A DNA stretch of 64,000 bases from an uncultured Clostridia bacterium (GCA_947625125.1 CANQNF010000005.1:1-64000); one strand, 5' to 3'; shown: positions 47,023 to 56,381, numbered from the stretch's first letter. Made by a program: numbers and translations. The notes: generated by a model from the sequence alone, not told the origin.

Positions 47023-47028
47023 TTGAGA

Positions 47029-47151
47029 TATTATAGCACAAAGCAAAGCTTTGTGCTATAATTAGCCATCTTTTGCGGTTCCCGGCGAAGCCGGGGAGCA
47101 AAAGGGCGACTTAAATAATTATAATAATCGTTTACGATTATTATAGCACAA
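47029..47151 (+). repeat. Palindromic dispersed element, copy B
   Basis: The core 47051-47151 matches copies A, C and D. The central hairpin is CCCGGCGAAGCCGGGG, a G-C variant of the CCGACGAAGTCGG form elsewhere. It is preceded by a 15-bp perfect inverted repeat, ATTATAGCACAAAGC/ GCTTTGTGCTATAAT (47030-47062), the junction sequence seen between tandem copies at 59.8 kb. Confidence 0.85.
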
Positions 47152-47209
47152 CGTTTGCGAAATGTCAAGGGGTTTCTTTGGCTGTTTCCTTTATTGGATA
47201 ACATAAGAA

Positions 47210-47307
47210 AATACGAGGGTCGGACCGAGTCAACGCCTTTAGGCGCAGCCAGTAGAACATGGCATTGCCCGTCCGAGAAACCCCCGACTCGCCGGGGGAC
47301 ATTTTTA
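47210..47307 (+). ncRNA. Candidate structured RNA with intrinsic terminator
   Basis: TCGGAC (47220-47225) pairs with GTCCGA (47271-47276) to close a junction holding two hairpins, CGCC-TTTA-GGCG (47234-47245) and GCCA-GTAGAACA-TGGC (47248-47263). It is followed by the terminator CCCCCG-ACTCGC-CGGGGG-ACATTTTT (47281-47306). CGAGTC at 47226-47231 is complementary to GACTCG inside the terminator, so an alternative pairing exists. I do not recognise a known riboswitch class. The promoter is uncertain. Confidence 0.5.
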
Positions 47308-47331
47308 TGCCAAAAAAATTTAATTTACCTA

Positions 47332-47360
47332 TTGACAAATTGAATACTTCGTGATATGAT
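47332..47360 (+). promoter_or_regulatory. Promoter of the PadR operon
   Basis: TTGACA (47332-47337), 17-bp spacer, TATGAT (47355-47360), 25 bp before the padR start. The adjoining ATGTATTACAC stretch may be an autoregulatory operator, but this is a guess. Confidence 0.75.
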
Positions 47361-47384
47361 GTATTACACGAGGGGAGGTATTGT

Positions 47385-47702
47385 ATGGATATTCAGTTGA
47401 AACGCGGGCTTTTGGACGTGTGCGTGCTGGCGGCGATAAAGGACAAGGACTCCTACGGATACCGGATAATAAAGGATATGAAGCCGTATTTAGAGCTGTC
47501 GGAGTCGACTTTATATACCATCTTAAAGCGCCTTGAGACGGCGGGAATGCTTACCGTTCACACCGCCGAGCACGACGGCCGACTCAGAAAATATTACCAT
47601 ATCACCGACTCGGGTCTGAGGCGCATCGAGGAATTCAAGGAGGATTGGAAAGAGATGCTTTCCATCTACCGATTTGTGGTTAAGGAGGATGAAAATGAAT
47701 AA
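47385..47702 (+). CDS. PadR-family transcriptional regulator
   Basis: A 105-residue winged-helix repressor: LKRGLLDVCVLAAIKDKDSYGYRIIKDM, LSESTLYTILKRLETAGMLTV (recognition helix) and KYYHITDSGLRRIEEFKEDW. It starts after GGGGAGG. It heads the operon with DUF1700 and DUF4097 proteins, a common Firmicutes set thought to respond to envelope stress or small molecules. Autoregulation is likely for this family. Confidence 0.92.
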   Translation: MDIQLKRGLLDVCVLAAIKDKDSYGYRIIKDMKPYLELSESTLYTILKRLETAGMLTVHTAEHDGRLRKYYHITDSGLRRIEEFKEDWKEMLSIYRFVVKEDENE

Positions 47703-48291
47703 ACAGGAATTTTTGGCAGAGCTTCGCAGAGGTCTGCAAGGCCTGCCGCAGGCAGACATCGAAGAACGCGTCAATTTTTACAGCGAGATGATAGACGACC
47801 GAATGGAGGACGGGCTTACGGAATCGGAGGCGGTCGCCGAGATAGGTTCGGTCGGCGAGGTCGTGTCGCAGATACTTTCGGACATCCCGCTCACACGGCT
47901 TGTAAAGGAAAAAATCAAGCCGAAGCGCCCGGTCAGCCCGTGGGCGGTAGTGCTTTTAATACTCGGATTTCCGCTGTGGCTGCCGCTTGTGATCGCTTTT
48001 TCGGCGATAATTTTATCAATCTACATAGTCGTCTGGTCGGTGATAATTTCTCTCTGGGCAATTGAGGTCACGGTCATGGCAGGGATTCTTTGGGGGATAT
48101 TCTGCGCGGTTTCATTCATATTGCAGGGAAACGCAATAGCCGGACTTATATCGTTTGCGGCGGGGCTGTGCTTTGCGGGACTCTCGATTTATTTGTTTTT
48201 CGGCTGCGCAGCTGTCTCCAAAGGAATACTATTCCTGACAAAAAAGGCCGCAGTGGGCGTTAAACATATGATAGTAGGAAAGGGGAACTGA
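47695..48291 (+). CDS. DUF1700 membrane protein
   Basis: The 198-residue protein has an N-terminal DUF1700/HAAS-like cytoplasmic head (MNKQEFLAELRRGLQGLPQADIEERVNFYSEMIDDRMEDGLTESEAVAEIG) and four membrane helices (about 85-185). ATG at 47695 follows AAGGAGG with a normal gap and overlaps the padR stop. These proteins accompany PadR regulators and may transmit their signal. Mechanism unknown. Confidence 0.88.
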   Translation: MNKQEFLAELRRGLQGLPQADIEERVNFYSEMIDDRMEDGLTESEAVAEIGSVGEVVSQILSDIPLTRLVKEKIKPKRPVSPWAVVLLILGFPLWLPLVIAFSAIILSIYIVVWSVIISLWAIEVTVMAGILWGIFCAVSFILQGNAIAGLISFAAGLCFAGLSIYLFFGCAAVSKGILFLTKKAAVGVKHMIVGKGN

Positions 48292-48293
48292 AA

Positions 48294-49352
48294 ATGAACA
48301 AAACAGTTAAAAATTGGCTTTTGGCCGCCACGGTAATGATAATAATTGGCATACTCATCATCGGCGGCATGCTTCTTTACACGTCGGCGATGGCTCTGAG
48401 CTTCTGGGATTACACGAAATTAGGGGTGAAATATTCCACGGAGGTCTATGGGGTCGCAGGAGATTTCAATAATATCTCAATAGATACGAATATTGCAGCG
48501 GTAGAACTTCGGCAGTCCGAGGACGGGAAATGCCGGGTCGAGTGCTATGAGGACGAAAAGGTCCGCCATATTATCGATGACCGTGACGACACGCTCACGA
48601 TAACCACCGAGGACGACCGAAAATGGTATGACTTTATCTATATTTCCCTGAGCAGCCCCAAGATCACGGTGTATCTGCCGAAAAACGAGTACAAAATCCT
48701 GGACATAATCACCAGCACCGGCGCGGTTTACATTCCGAAAAGCTTTACATTTGAGAGCATAACTATCGAAGGCGACACGGGCGCGGTGAACTGTTCTGCG
48801 AACGTCAAGGAAAGCGTAGATATCGAGCTTGACACCGGCGCGCTGACCATAAAAGACGTCTCCGCCGGGAGCATGAGGCTGAAAACCGACACCGGAAGTA
48901 TAAAGCTCGGCAGTGCCGACGTCGCCGGGAACATCGATGTAAAGGCGACTACCGGGTATATCAGCCTTGAGAATATCACCTGCAAAGATATGAAAGCCGA
49001 GGCCGACACCGGGCGCGTGGAGCTTGTGAACGTGACCTGCGCAGGTCTTCACAGCGAGACGGACACCGGGGACATCGCGCTCAAAAACGTCGTCGGCAGC
49101 GGAAAATTCGAGCTTATAAGCGACACCGGAGATATCTTCCTCGATGGCTGCGACGCGGCCGAGCTGTATATCGATACCGACACCGGAGACGTCACCGGCG
49201 AGCTTTTGACGGATAAGATTTTCTTCGCAGGTTCGGACACGGGGCATGTGAGCGTGCCGAAGTCCATGACCGGGGGAAGATGCGAGATAATAACCGACAC
49301 CGGCAGCGTCGACATGGGGGTGAGGGGGGTAGAAAGCCATAGGCTGTCATGA
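48294..49352 (+). CDS. DUF4097 beta-helix-type surface protein
   Basis: One N-terminal membrane helix (about 8-32) is followed by an outer domain (about 55-345) with regularly spaced TDTG/ xDTG motifs roughly every 19-20 residues (GDTGAVN, LDTGALT, KTDTGSIK, ADTGRVE, TDTGDIA, SDTGDIF, TDTGDVT, SDTGHVS, TDTGSVD). This is the repeat pattern of DUF4097 proteins, which probably form a beta-solenoid. It is the third gene of the padR operon. Ligand unknown. Confidence 0.88.
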   Translation: MNKTVKNWLLAATVMIIIGILIIGGMLLYTSAMALSFWDYTKLGVKYSTEVYGVAGDFNNISIDTNIAAVELRQSEDGKCRVECYEDEKVRHIIDDRDDTLTITTEDDRKWYDFIYISLSSPKITVYLPKNEYKILDIITSTGAVYIPKSFTFESITIEGDTGAVNCSANVKESVDIELDTGALTIKDVSAGSMRLKTDTGSIKLGSADVAGNIDVKATTGYISLENITCKDMKAEADTGRVELVNVTCAGLHSETDTGDIALKNVVGSGKFELISDTGDIFLDGCDAAELYIDTDTGDVTGELLTDKIFFAGSDTGHVSVPKSMTGGRCEIITDTGSVDMGVRGVESHRLS

Positions 49353-49425
49353 GACGGCATGGTTTTTATGCCGCTCCCCTGCCGATAAAGCCTTGCTAAA
49401 AAAGCGGCGTTTAATTTGAAGATGT

Positions 49426-49457
49426 AAAAAGCAGGCGTGAGAACGTCTGCTTTTTTA
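49426..49457 (+). terminator. Bidirectional terminator after the PadR operon
   Basis: AAAAAGCAGGCG-TGAGAA-CGTCTGCTTTTTT. The T-runs on both strands suit both converging transcripts. Confidence 0.85.
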
Positions 49458-49467
49458 TATCAAAATA

Positions 49468-51330
49468 TCAAAGTTTCATCTTTTCTCGGCGGCGGTACAT
49501 GTCGAGGTAGGCCATGCGCTTCCAGATGTTGATGCTTTCGCTGAGCTGCTCTCTGCGGCCGGGTTTTTGCAAAAGTCCCGCAACAAAGGGCGCGTACCTC
49601 GTGCCCGAGCCGTCCTCCAAAATCTTGCATGCCTGCTCAAATGATATTGCGGGACGGTAGCGGCTTGCGGTCTCGTTCACGGTCGAGGCCAATAGGTCTG
49701 CGACAGCGACAAGACAAACCATCGCCCGTTCGGAATTGTCAGCCGGGGTGAAATCCATGGGATAGCCGCCCTTACCGTCGAAGTTGAAGTGGTGGCCTCT
49801 GGCGGCGGCCGCAAGCCTTTTTGTCGACTCGTGCTTCTCAAGAAGCTCGGCCCCGCAGACCGTGTGCAGATTTATAAGCGCCTCTTCATCCTCAAAAATT
49901 CCTCGGCAGGCCGTTGCCTCCATGTTTACAAAATGAACGGTGCCGACGTCGTAGAACGTCCCCGCCTTTAAAATAAAGGAAGCTATGCCGTCCTTGCTCT
50001 TGACGACTTCTTCCGCAGTCGTCGTACCCTCGAGCCCTGTCAGCTTTTCGGGACAGTCCTCGACAGCCCATTTCGCAAGCTGCTCGGCAGTCCTGCCCGC
50101 TATCCACATCCTTAAATAGCTCGGCGGGTGCCTTGCCGCAAAGACGTTTAACAGCACGTCCGAGAACCTGATCCCGTCCGGGACTTCGATGTAGGAGTAT
50201 AAAAACTGCCTGGCAAAGAACATCGCCTTTTCATTGCTTGAATCGCTCGGCCCCGAGACCATCCAGTCAAAGAAGCCGTCGGCAAGGGTCTTGACGTTTC
50301 CGTAGTGCTTCTCGCGCTCGGCCTCGTCGGTTATATGCCCAAGATATGTCATATACAGCGCCGGCACGCTGAGATGGGTGAAAACGCCCGAGGCAGTCTC
50401 GTATTCGTCCTTGTACTGGGAAGCCATGCTGTAAAGATCTCCCAAAAAGTCCTCTATAGAAATCGCTCCGCAGTGGTATCTCGCCGCCAGATAGGCGTAC
50501 TGCCATCTCGGCTGGAGGGGCTTCCCCTTTTCGCGAGCCTCGCGCTGTTGGCGTTCCTCTATAAACAGAGCTGACTCGAGCACCTGCGCGAACACGTCCG
50601 GGCCGGCGTTTCCCGACCTTAAAAAGCTCATCAGCGTGGTGCGCTCCTGGTGGCTCTTATAAAGGAATACGTCCCAGGGCAGCGACGGGGTCTTTTCCCT
50701 GACGGATGGGTCGGAGAGGATGCCGATGGAGCGCTTTAAGACCTCAAGCTTTGCCCTCGCGGTCTTTTCGTCCGAGATGTTCGGGTAGCTCAGGGCGATA
50801 TTTCCCATGCTCCTGTGGATATATCCCCTCGTCTCGGGGTCGGTTATGTCGTCGTATTTCGTCTCGAAATAGGACGCGCTCTCGGAAAAGTAAAGCCTCA
50901 TTCTTGCCGTGTAAAGGCGGATGTTATTCGGGCTGAGCATCGTTTCAAGGTTGTGGAGCGCCATGCCGCAGAGATAAAGCTCTTTGATAAGCATGTCCCG
51001 AAGCTTTTTCTGTCTTGCATAGCTTAAAAGCGCAAGGTGGATGCGGTAATACAGCCCGACGTCGCTCTGCTCGGTCATGCTCATAAGATTTCCCGCGAAC
51101 TCCTCAAGCAGGTCGATGTCCTCGTCGGTGGCGGATAAAATATTGTCAAGAAGAGGAAACAGATTTCTCTTAAGCAGCGCGGTCCCCCGCTCTACGGCGA
51201 GCGCTGATTTTTTCGCACGGTCGTCGGCTTCCTCTATAAAAGTCATCGGGTCCTCGGGATATGCGGAGGGGTTTACGCTTTCGGACGCGCTCTTAAGGAG
51301 CCCGAGATATTCGGTCTGGTAGGCTAACAT
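49468..51330 (-). CDS. Degenerate HD-GYP-like signalling protein
   Basis: The 620 residues have a long mostly helical N-terminal region (1-400) without a recognised domain and a C-terminal HD-GYP-like domain (about 440-600). The family motif HDIGK appears as YDVGT (in KAGTFYDVGTVHFVNM), so the metal-binding His is lost. HHxxxxGxGYP appears as HHFNFDGKGGYP, retaining the GYP-like part. Cyclic di-GMP hydrolysis is therefore doubtful. It follows the 51.3-kb kinase gene by 11 bp and is probably its partner. Confidence 0.75.
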   Translation of the reverse strand: MLAYQTEYLGLLKSASESVNPSAYPEDPMTFIEEADDRAKKSALAVERGTALLKRNLFPLLDNILSATDEDIDLLEEFAGNLMSMTEQSDVGLYYRIHLALLSYARQKKLRDMLIKELYLCGMALHNLETMLSPNNIRLYTARMRLYFSESASYFETKYDDITDPETRGYIHRSMGNIALSYPNISDEKTARAKLEVLKRSIGILSDPSVREKTPSLPWDVFLYKSHQERTTLMSFLRSGNAGPDVFAQVLESALFIEERQQREAREKGKPLQPRWQYAYLAARYHCGAISIEDFLGDLYSMASQYKDEYETASGVFTHLSVPALYMTYLGHITDEAEREKHYGNVKTLADGFFDWMVSGPSDSSNEKAMFFARQFLYSYIEVPDGIRFSDVLLNVFAARHPPSYLRMWIAGRTAEQLAKWAVEDCPEKLTGLEGTTTAEEVVKSKDGIASFILKAGTFYDVGTVHFVNMEATACRGIFEDEEALINLHTVCGAELLEKHESTKRLAAAARGHHFNFDGKGGYPMDFTPADNSERAMVCLVAVADLLASTVNETASRYRPAISFEQACKILEDGSGTRYAPFVAGLLQKPGRREQLSESINIWKRMAYLDMYRRREKMKL

Positions 51331-51341
51331 TCCCGTCCTCC

Positions 51342-53261
51342 TTAATTCTCGTCGGGGCTCATGAATCGCTTCATTGCTCCCGAAAGGTCGGCAAGGCTCA
51401 CCGGCTTGGGAACGTGGGCGTTCATACCCGCCGCAAGACAGTTCTGGATATCCTCGACAAAGGCGTTGGCGCTCATCGCAACTATCGGCACCGTCATGGC
51501 GCCGTCAATGCCGCTGCTTCTTATCTGCCGCGTGGCCTCGTAGCCGTCCATCACCGGCATCTGGATGTCCATAAATATGAGATCGAAGTACCCCTCGGGC
51601 GAGGATGTGAATTTCTCGACCGCCTCTTTGCCGTTTTCGGCGCACTCTACCGTGACCTTGAGCATCTCAAGAAGCTCCGTTCCTATCTCGCGGTTGATGG
51701 CGTTGTCCTCGACAAGAAGTATTCTTCGGCCCGAGAAGCTGTCGACCATATCGTGCGAAGCCGAACCGGAAGAACGGCCCTCCTCGGTAAAGCTGCTCAA
51801 GACCTCGCCGAGACGGGATTTGAACACGGGCTTAGGCAGGAATGCCGATACTCCGAATTTTCTCATCTCGTCCCTCGACAGGGTCCATTCGTATGTTGAC
51901 ATTATTATTATCGGTATATCGTTTCCGAGCATCAGCCGAAGCTCGCGGCATATCTGAACGCCGTCGACGACGGGAAGTTTCCATGCCAAAAGGATCGCAA
52001 AATAGCTTTGTCCGTCAAGCTTTGCCTGTGCGGCAAGGTCCTTGACCTCGCTGCCGGTGGCGGCAACGTCGCATTCCATGCCGAATTCGTAAAGCTTATT
52101 CTTAATGCCGTCGGCGGAGCTTTTGTCTATATCGCAGACAAGGACCCTGCGGCCCTTGAGAGCCCTGTATTCCCGGCAGCCGTCCTTTTGCTGCTCAAGA
52201 GGCAGGCTGACCTTAAAGGTCGTGCCCTTGCCCTTTTCACTCTCGACGCTTATCTCGCCGTTCATCAGCTTGACAAGGTTGAGAGTTATCGCCATGCCGA
52301 GGCCGGTGCCCTCGATGTGATGGACGCTCTCGTCCCTCTCAAACGGCAGAAAGACCTTTTCAAGGAATTTTTTATCCATGCCTATGCCGGTGTCGGAGAC
52401 GGTGAAATCGTAGTAGCAGTAGCCGCGCTTGGAGTTCCCGACCTTGTCCGTCTCCCGGACAGACAGCGATATTTCGCCGTCCTCGGGGGTGAATTTTACT
52501 GCGTTTGAAAGTATATTTACAAGCACCTGCTGTATTCTTACCTGGTCGCCCTTGACCCGCTCATGCTTGACTCCCGAGAAGTCGAGGACTATCCTCTGGC
52601 GCTTGGCTTCGGCCTGGGGGCGGAAAACCGCCATGAGAGAATGTAAAAAGTCCGCCATAGTGAATACTTCGAGGTTCACGGTCATCTTGCCGCTCTCTAT
52701 CCTCGACATATCCAAAATATCGTTGATGATGGAGAGCAGGTGCCGGGAGGACAGGCCTATCTTTTCGAGGCAGTCCTTGACCCGGTCGGACTCATTAAGA
52801 TGGGCGTTTGCGATGGTGGTCATGCCGATGATGGCGTTTAAGGGCGTGCGGATATCGTGGGACATGTTCGAGAGGAAGTCGGTCTTTGCTCGGTTTGCGG
52901 CGTTGGCGGCGTCGAGGGCGCTTTGCAGAGCTGCCTTTGCGGAGTCGACGGTGAGCTGCCTTATGCGGTTTTCCTCGGTCAGGTCCTTTAAAACGGCCAA
53001 AATGCCGAAATCGAGCCAGCATATATCCGCCGAGACCTCGGCGCCTCGGAGTTTAAAGGTAATTTTTTCCTGAGATGAATCGACAGCGCTTCGCAAAGCC
53101 CCCAAAACGGTTTTTTCGTCGGGACCGATGAGATTTTTTGCGGCCGAGTTTTTATAGGCCGCTTTTTTGAGGGAGCCTCCGTCATTTTCAAGTATCACGA
53201 CGGGATAGGGCACGCCTCCGTAGTATTTTTCGTAAACCGCGAAACGCTCCATTTCCGGCAT
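51342..53261 (-). CDS. Cytoplasmic hybrid histidine kinase with two receivers
   Basis: A 639-residue kinase with no membrane segment. A PAS-like N-terminus (about 1-110, YPVVILENDGGSLKKAAYKN) is followed by HisKA (phospho-His at about 140 in NMSHDIRTPLNAI), HATPase (DTGIGMDKKF, GTGLGMAI), a first receiver whose acceptor position reads LLAWKLP instead of the usual Asp motif, and a second normal receiver (VEDNAINRE, FMDIQMPVMDGYEA). ATG at 53261 follows GGAGGAG. Reading to 53345 has no start signal. The first receiver is probably not phosphorylated. The HD-GYP-like gene follows. Confidence 0.9.
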   Translation of the reverse strand: MPEMERFAVYEKYYGGVPYPVVILENDGGSLKKAAYKNSAAKNLIGPDEKTVLGALRSAVDSSQEKITFKLRGAEVSADICWLDFGILAVLKDLTEENRIRQLTVDSAKAALQSALDAANAANRAKTDFLSNMSHDIRTPLNAIIGMTTIANAHLNESDRVKDCLEKIGLSSRHLLSIINDILDMSRIESGKMTVNLEVFTMADFLHSLMAVFRPQAEAKRQRIVLDFSGVKHERVKGDQVRIQQVLVNILSNAVKFTPEDGEISLSVRETDKVGNSKRGYCYYDFTVSDTGIGMDKKFLEKVFLPFERDESVHHIEGTGLGMAITLNLVKLMNGEISVESEKGKGTTFKVSLPLEQQKDGCREYRALKGRRVLVCDIDKSSADGIKNKLYEFGMECDVAATGSEVKDLAAQAKLDGQSYFAILLAWKLPVVDGVQICRELRLMLGNDIPIIIMSTYEWTLSRDEMRKFGVSAFLPKPVFKSRLGEVLSSFTEEGRSSGSASHDMVDSFSGRRILLVEDNAINREIGTELLEMLKVTVECAENGKEAVEKFTSSPEGYFDLIFMDIQMPVMDGYEATRQIRSSGIDGAMTVPIVAMSANAFVEDIQNCLAAGMNAHVPKPVSLADLSGAMKRFMSPDEN

Positions 53262-53393
53262 ATATGCTCCTCCAGTTTTGAATGTAAGACCGAATCTTTT
53301 ATACATATTTAATATTATAGCATGAGCGGCTGCCGCTGTCAACAAACATCGCGATTTTTTTAGGATATTTTGGGGAGAGGAAGAAATTACAGA

Positions 53394-53422
53394 TTGACTT
53401 TGCCGCGATAATATGGTAGAAT
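53394..53422 (+). promoter_or_regulatory. Promoter of the kinase-SBP operon
   Basis: TTGACT (53394-53399), 17-bp spacer, TAGAAT (53417-53422). Confidence 0.65.
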
Positions 53423-53468
53423 AATTTAGTATATGTTTTTAAACGCTTAATTCAGCGAGGTCATAAAT

Positions 53469-56381
53469 ATGGGGAAAAGAAAAAGAAGCATAGCCGGCGT
53501 TTTTACAGTCATTCTTGCCTGCGCGGTGATTATATCGGCGGGAATTATCGGCGCGGTATATTTCAGATATATATCTAAAAGCATCTACGAGGACAGCACC
53601 GTTCAGCTCGGCGAGGTCTACGGACAGGTCAACCGTGCGTTCGGGACGTTCGTGGAGAGAAACTGGGGTCTCCTTGAGTCCTGGAACGAATACTTCGAAA
53701 TCGCCAATAAAGAGAAGACCGAGAAATTTCTAAGCGACGAAAAGGCCTACTGGGGCTATTCGCAGTTTTATTTCATAAACGCGGGAACATGCCGCACCCT
53801 CGACGGGAGTGAATTCAGCTTCGATATAGCGTCCGACTGGTCGCTGGATAAGCCGGTGCTCTACGGCTTAAGCCTAAGCGACGGGACCGAGATGACCTGC
53901 TTTGCCTCCCCTGCCGGGCCGAGGGAATACGACGGATTTGAATATAACGCCATCGCCATAACCTACAGCAGCGACGATATGGCGAACTCATTGAACGTCG
54001 ACGCGTTCTCCGGCAAGGCGAAATGCTTCATTATAAGAAACGACGGCAGAGTCCTTCTTTCCACACAGTCGGGAGGAAGCGTATTCGGGAATTATCTTAC
54101 ATATCTTACGGCCGCTTCCGACCTTACCGAGGAGGAGACCGCCGCCATAAGGGCGGACTGGGAAAACGGCAGGAGCGGAGTTATGAGATGCCGGGTCGGA
54201 GACGAAAAAAGCTGCATACTCTATCAGCCGGTCGGGTACCAGGACTACCTGCTTTTGAGCGTGGTGCCGGAGAACGTGATGAGCGCGGGCTTTGTTTCGG
54301 TGCAGAAAACCACGACGAACGTGCTGATACTTATATTCGTCCTGATCAGCGCGACGGTCCTGGCGCTCACCGTCCTAAGATACCGCAAGCAGTCCAAAAA
54401 GACCCGCACGGAGCTCATGTACCGTGAGAGGATGTTCGACGTTTTATCTAACAGCGTTGACGATATTTTTATCATGCTCGACGCGGACAAATTCAGCGTG
54501 GAATATGTCAGTCCCAACATCAAGAGGCTTCTCGGCATCCCCGCAAGCGAAGCGAGAAAAAATATCAGGACTCTTGAGAAGTGCGCGGTCGACGGCGATA
54601 TAACCATACCGAGGGAGGAGCTTTTAAGCATACCCCTGAACGAAAACCGCTACTGGGAGCGCGAATACATGCACCAGTCCACCGGCGAGCGCAGATGGTA
54701 CCGCATGACCGTATATCACTTAAGTCTTCAGGGCACCGAAAAGTATATCAGCGTTATGTCCGACCGCACTCTTGAGCAGCAGATGAACCAAAAACTCACC
54801 GAAGCCCTCAACGCCGCAAGAAGCGCCAACGAGGCCAAGTCCAACTTCCTGTCCAACATGTCCCACGATATCCGCACGCCGATGAACGCCATCGTCGGGT
54901 TCTCGGTGCTCCTTGAAAAGGACGCCGACAAGCCCGAAAAGGTGAGGGAGTACACCAGAAAAATTTCCGCTTCGAGCCACCATCTCCTGAGCCTTATAAA
55001 CGACGTGCTCGATATGTCGAAAATCGAAAGCGGAAAGACCTCTTTAAGCGTGGACGTATTCAGCCTGCCGCAGGTGCTTGAGGAGCTCAAGATAATCATG
55101 AACCCGCAGGCAAAGGCAAAGTCTCAGGAATTCCGCACACTTGTTCAGGGCAATCCTCCCGAAAATCTTTTGGGAGACAGATTAAGGCTCAACCAGATAC
55201 TTCTCAATCTTTTGTCGAACGCCGTTAAATACACTCCCGAGGGCGGAAAGATAGACTTCACCGTCTCGGATATTTCGGACAACGGCGCGCAGTATGCCAA
55301 GTTAAGATTCACCGTCAAGGACAACGGCATAGGCATGAGCCCCGAATATTTAAAGACCATATTCCTGCCGTTCAGCCGAGAGATAAATTCCGTAACGAAT
55401 AAGGTCCAGGGCACCGGCCTCGGCATGGCGATAACCAAAAACCTCGTAGACCTTATGGGCGGCATTATAAACGTCGAGAGCGAGCCCGGCAAGGGAAGCG
55501 TCTTTACGGTGGAGCTTACGTTTGCGCGTGCCGAAAAGACCGAGGAGACCCACTGGGCGGACGGAAAGATAACGAAAATGCTCGTTGCGGACGATGAAGA
55601 GGATATATGCATAAGCGTCAAGGAGCTGATGGAGGAAGCCGGCGTAAAGGCGGATTACTCTACGGACGGCGAGACTGCGGTGAAGATGGCGGTGAGCGCG
55701 CACGACAAGGGCGAGGGGTACAGCGTTATCCTGCTCGACTGGAAAATGCCGGGCCTTAACGGCGTTGAGACTGCCAAGCAAATAAGGCAGAAAATAGGCG
55801 ACGATGTGCCGATACTCGTTCTGACGTCATACGATTGGAGCGATATTGAGGATGAGGCAAGAAGCGCCGGAATAAACGCGTTCATGCCCAAACCGTTCTT
55901 TACATCGACATTCTTCTCGACCCTGAAGCCGCTTTACGGAGAAAAACCCGAGGGCCCCGAAGATGAAAAGAGCGCCGACCCCGGGGTCATGAGCGGCTTA
56001 AGATTTCTTGTCGCGGAGGACAACGACCTCAATGCCGAGATACTGACAGAAATGCTTAAGCTCGAGGGGGCTGAGTGCGACCTTGCGGTAAACGGAAAAG
56101 AAGCGGTAAAGATGTTCACAAATTCCAAGCCCGGGTACTACGATATGATACTCATGGACGTGCAGATGCCGGTGATGAACGGCTACGAGGCCACCAAAGC
56201 GATAAGAGACAGCGGCCATCCCCTCGCGCTAAAGGTGCCGATAGCGGCGATGACGGCCAACACCTTTGCGGAGGACGTGCAAAACGCCCTCGAATCGGGC
56301 ATGGACGGCCACATTGCAAAGCCTATTGACATGAACGCCGTGAGAGAGACCGTGGCAAGACTCATAAATAAAAAACGATAA
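53469..56381 (+). CDS. Membrane hybrid histidine kinase with PAS and two receivers
   Basis: 970 residues. Membrane helices at about 10-32 and 277-297 flank an extracellular sensor of about 240 residues. A PAS domain (about 320-430, SVDDIFIMLDADKFSVEYVSPNIKRLLGI) precedes HisKA with His466 (NMSHDIRTPMNAIVGF), HATPase (DNGIGMSPEY, GTGLGMAI), a first receiver (VADDEEDI, acceptor in LLDWKMPGLNG) and a second (VAEDNDLNAE, LMDVQMPVMNGYEA). It is co-transcribed with a solute-binding lipoprotein 23 bp downstream and is divergent from another kinase. Confidence 0.92.
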   Translation: MGKRKRSIAGVFTVILACAVIISAGIIGAVYFRYISKSIYEDSTVQLGEVYGQVNRAFGTFVERNWGLLESWNEYFEIANKEKTEKFLSDEKAYWGYSQFYFINAGTCRTLDGSEFSFDIASDWSLDKPVLYGLSLSDGTEMTCFASPAGPREYDGFEYNAIAITYSSDDMANSLNVDAFSGKAKCFIIRNDGRVLLSTQSGGSVFGNYLTYLTAASDLTEEETAAIRADWENGRSGVMRCRVGDEKSCILYQPVGYQDYLLLSVVPENVMSAGFVSVQKTTTNVLILIFVLISATVLALTVLRYRKQSKKTRTELMYRERMFDVLSNSVDDIFIMLDADKFSVEYVSPNIKRLLGIPASEARKNIRTLEKCAVDGDITIPREELLSIPLNENRYWEREYMHQSTGERRWYRMTVYHLSLQGTEKYISVMSDRTLEQQMNQKLTEALNAARSANEAKSNFLSNMSHDIRTPMNAIVGFSVLLEKDADKPEKVREYTRKISASSHHLLSLINDVLDMSKIESGKTSLSVDVFSLPQVLEELKIIMNPQAKAKSQEFRTLVQGNPPENLLGDRLRLNQILLNLLSNAVKYTPEGGKIDFTVSDISDNGAQYAKLRFTVKDNGIGMSPEYLKTIFLPFSREINSVTNKVQGTGLGMAITKNLVDLMGGIINVESEPGKGSVFTVELTFARAEKTEETHWADGKITKMLVADDEEDICISVKELMEEAGVKADYSTDGETAVKMAVSAHDKGEGYSVILLDWKMPGLNGVETAKQIRQKIGDDVPILVLTSYDWSDIEDEARSAGINAFMPKPFFTSTFFSTLKPLYGEKPEGPEDEKSADPGVMSGLRFLVAEDNDLNAEILTEMLKLEGAECDLAVNGKEAVKMFTNSKPGYYDMILMDVQMPVMNGYEATKAIRDSGHPLALKVPIAAMTANTFAEDVQNALESGMDGHIAKPIDMNAVRETVARLINKKR

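Noticed and set aside
47155-47343. 62-codon frame over the RNA candidate
   Set aside because: It crosses a strong terminator and the padR promoter. The paired stems explain the sequence better than coding does.
48477-49340. Minus-strand open frame opposite the DUF4097 gene
   Set aside because: Its length comes from the regular repeats of the real gene. No start signal or domain.
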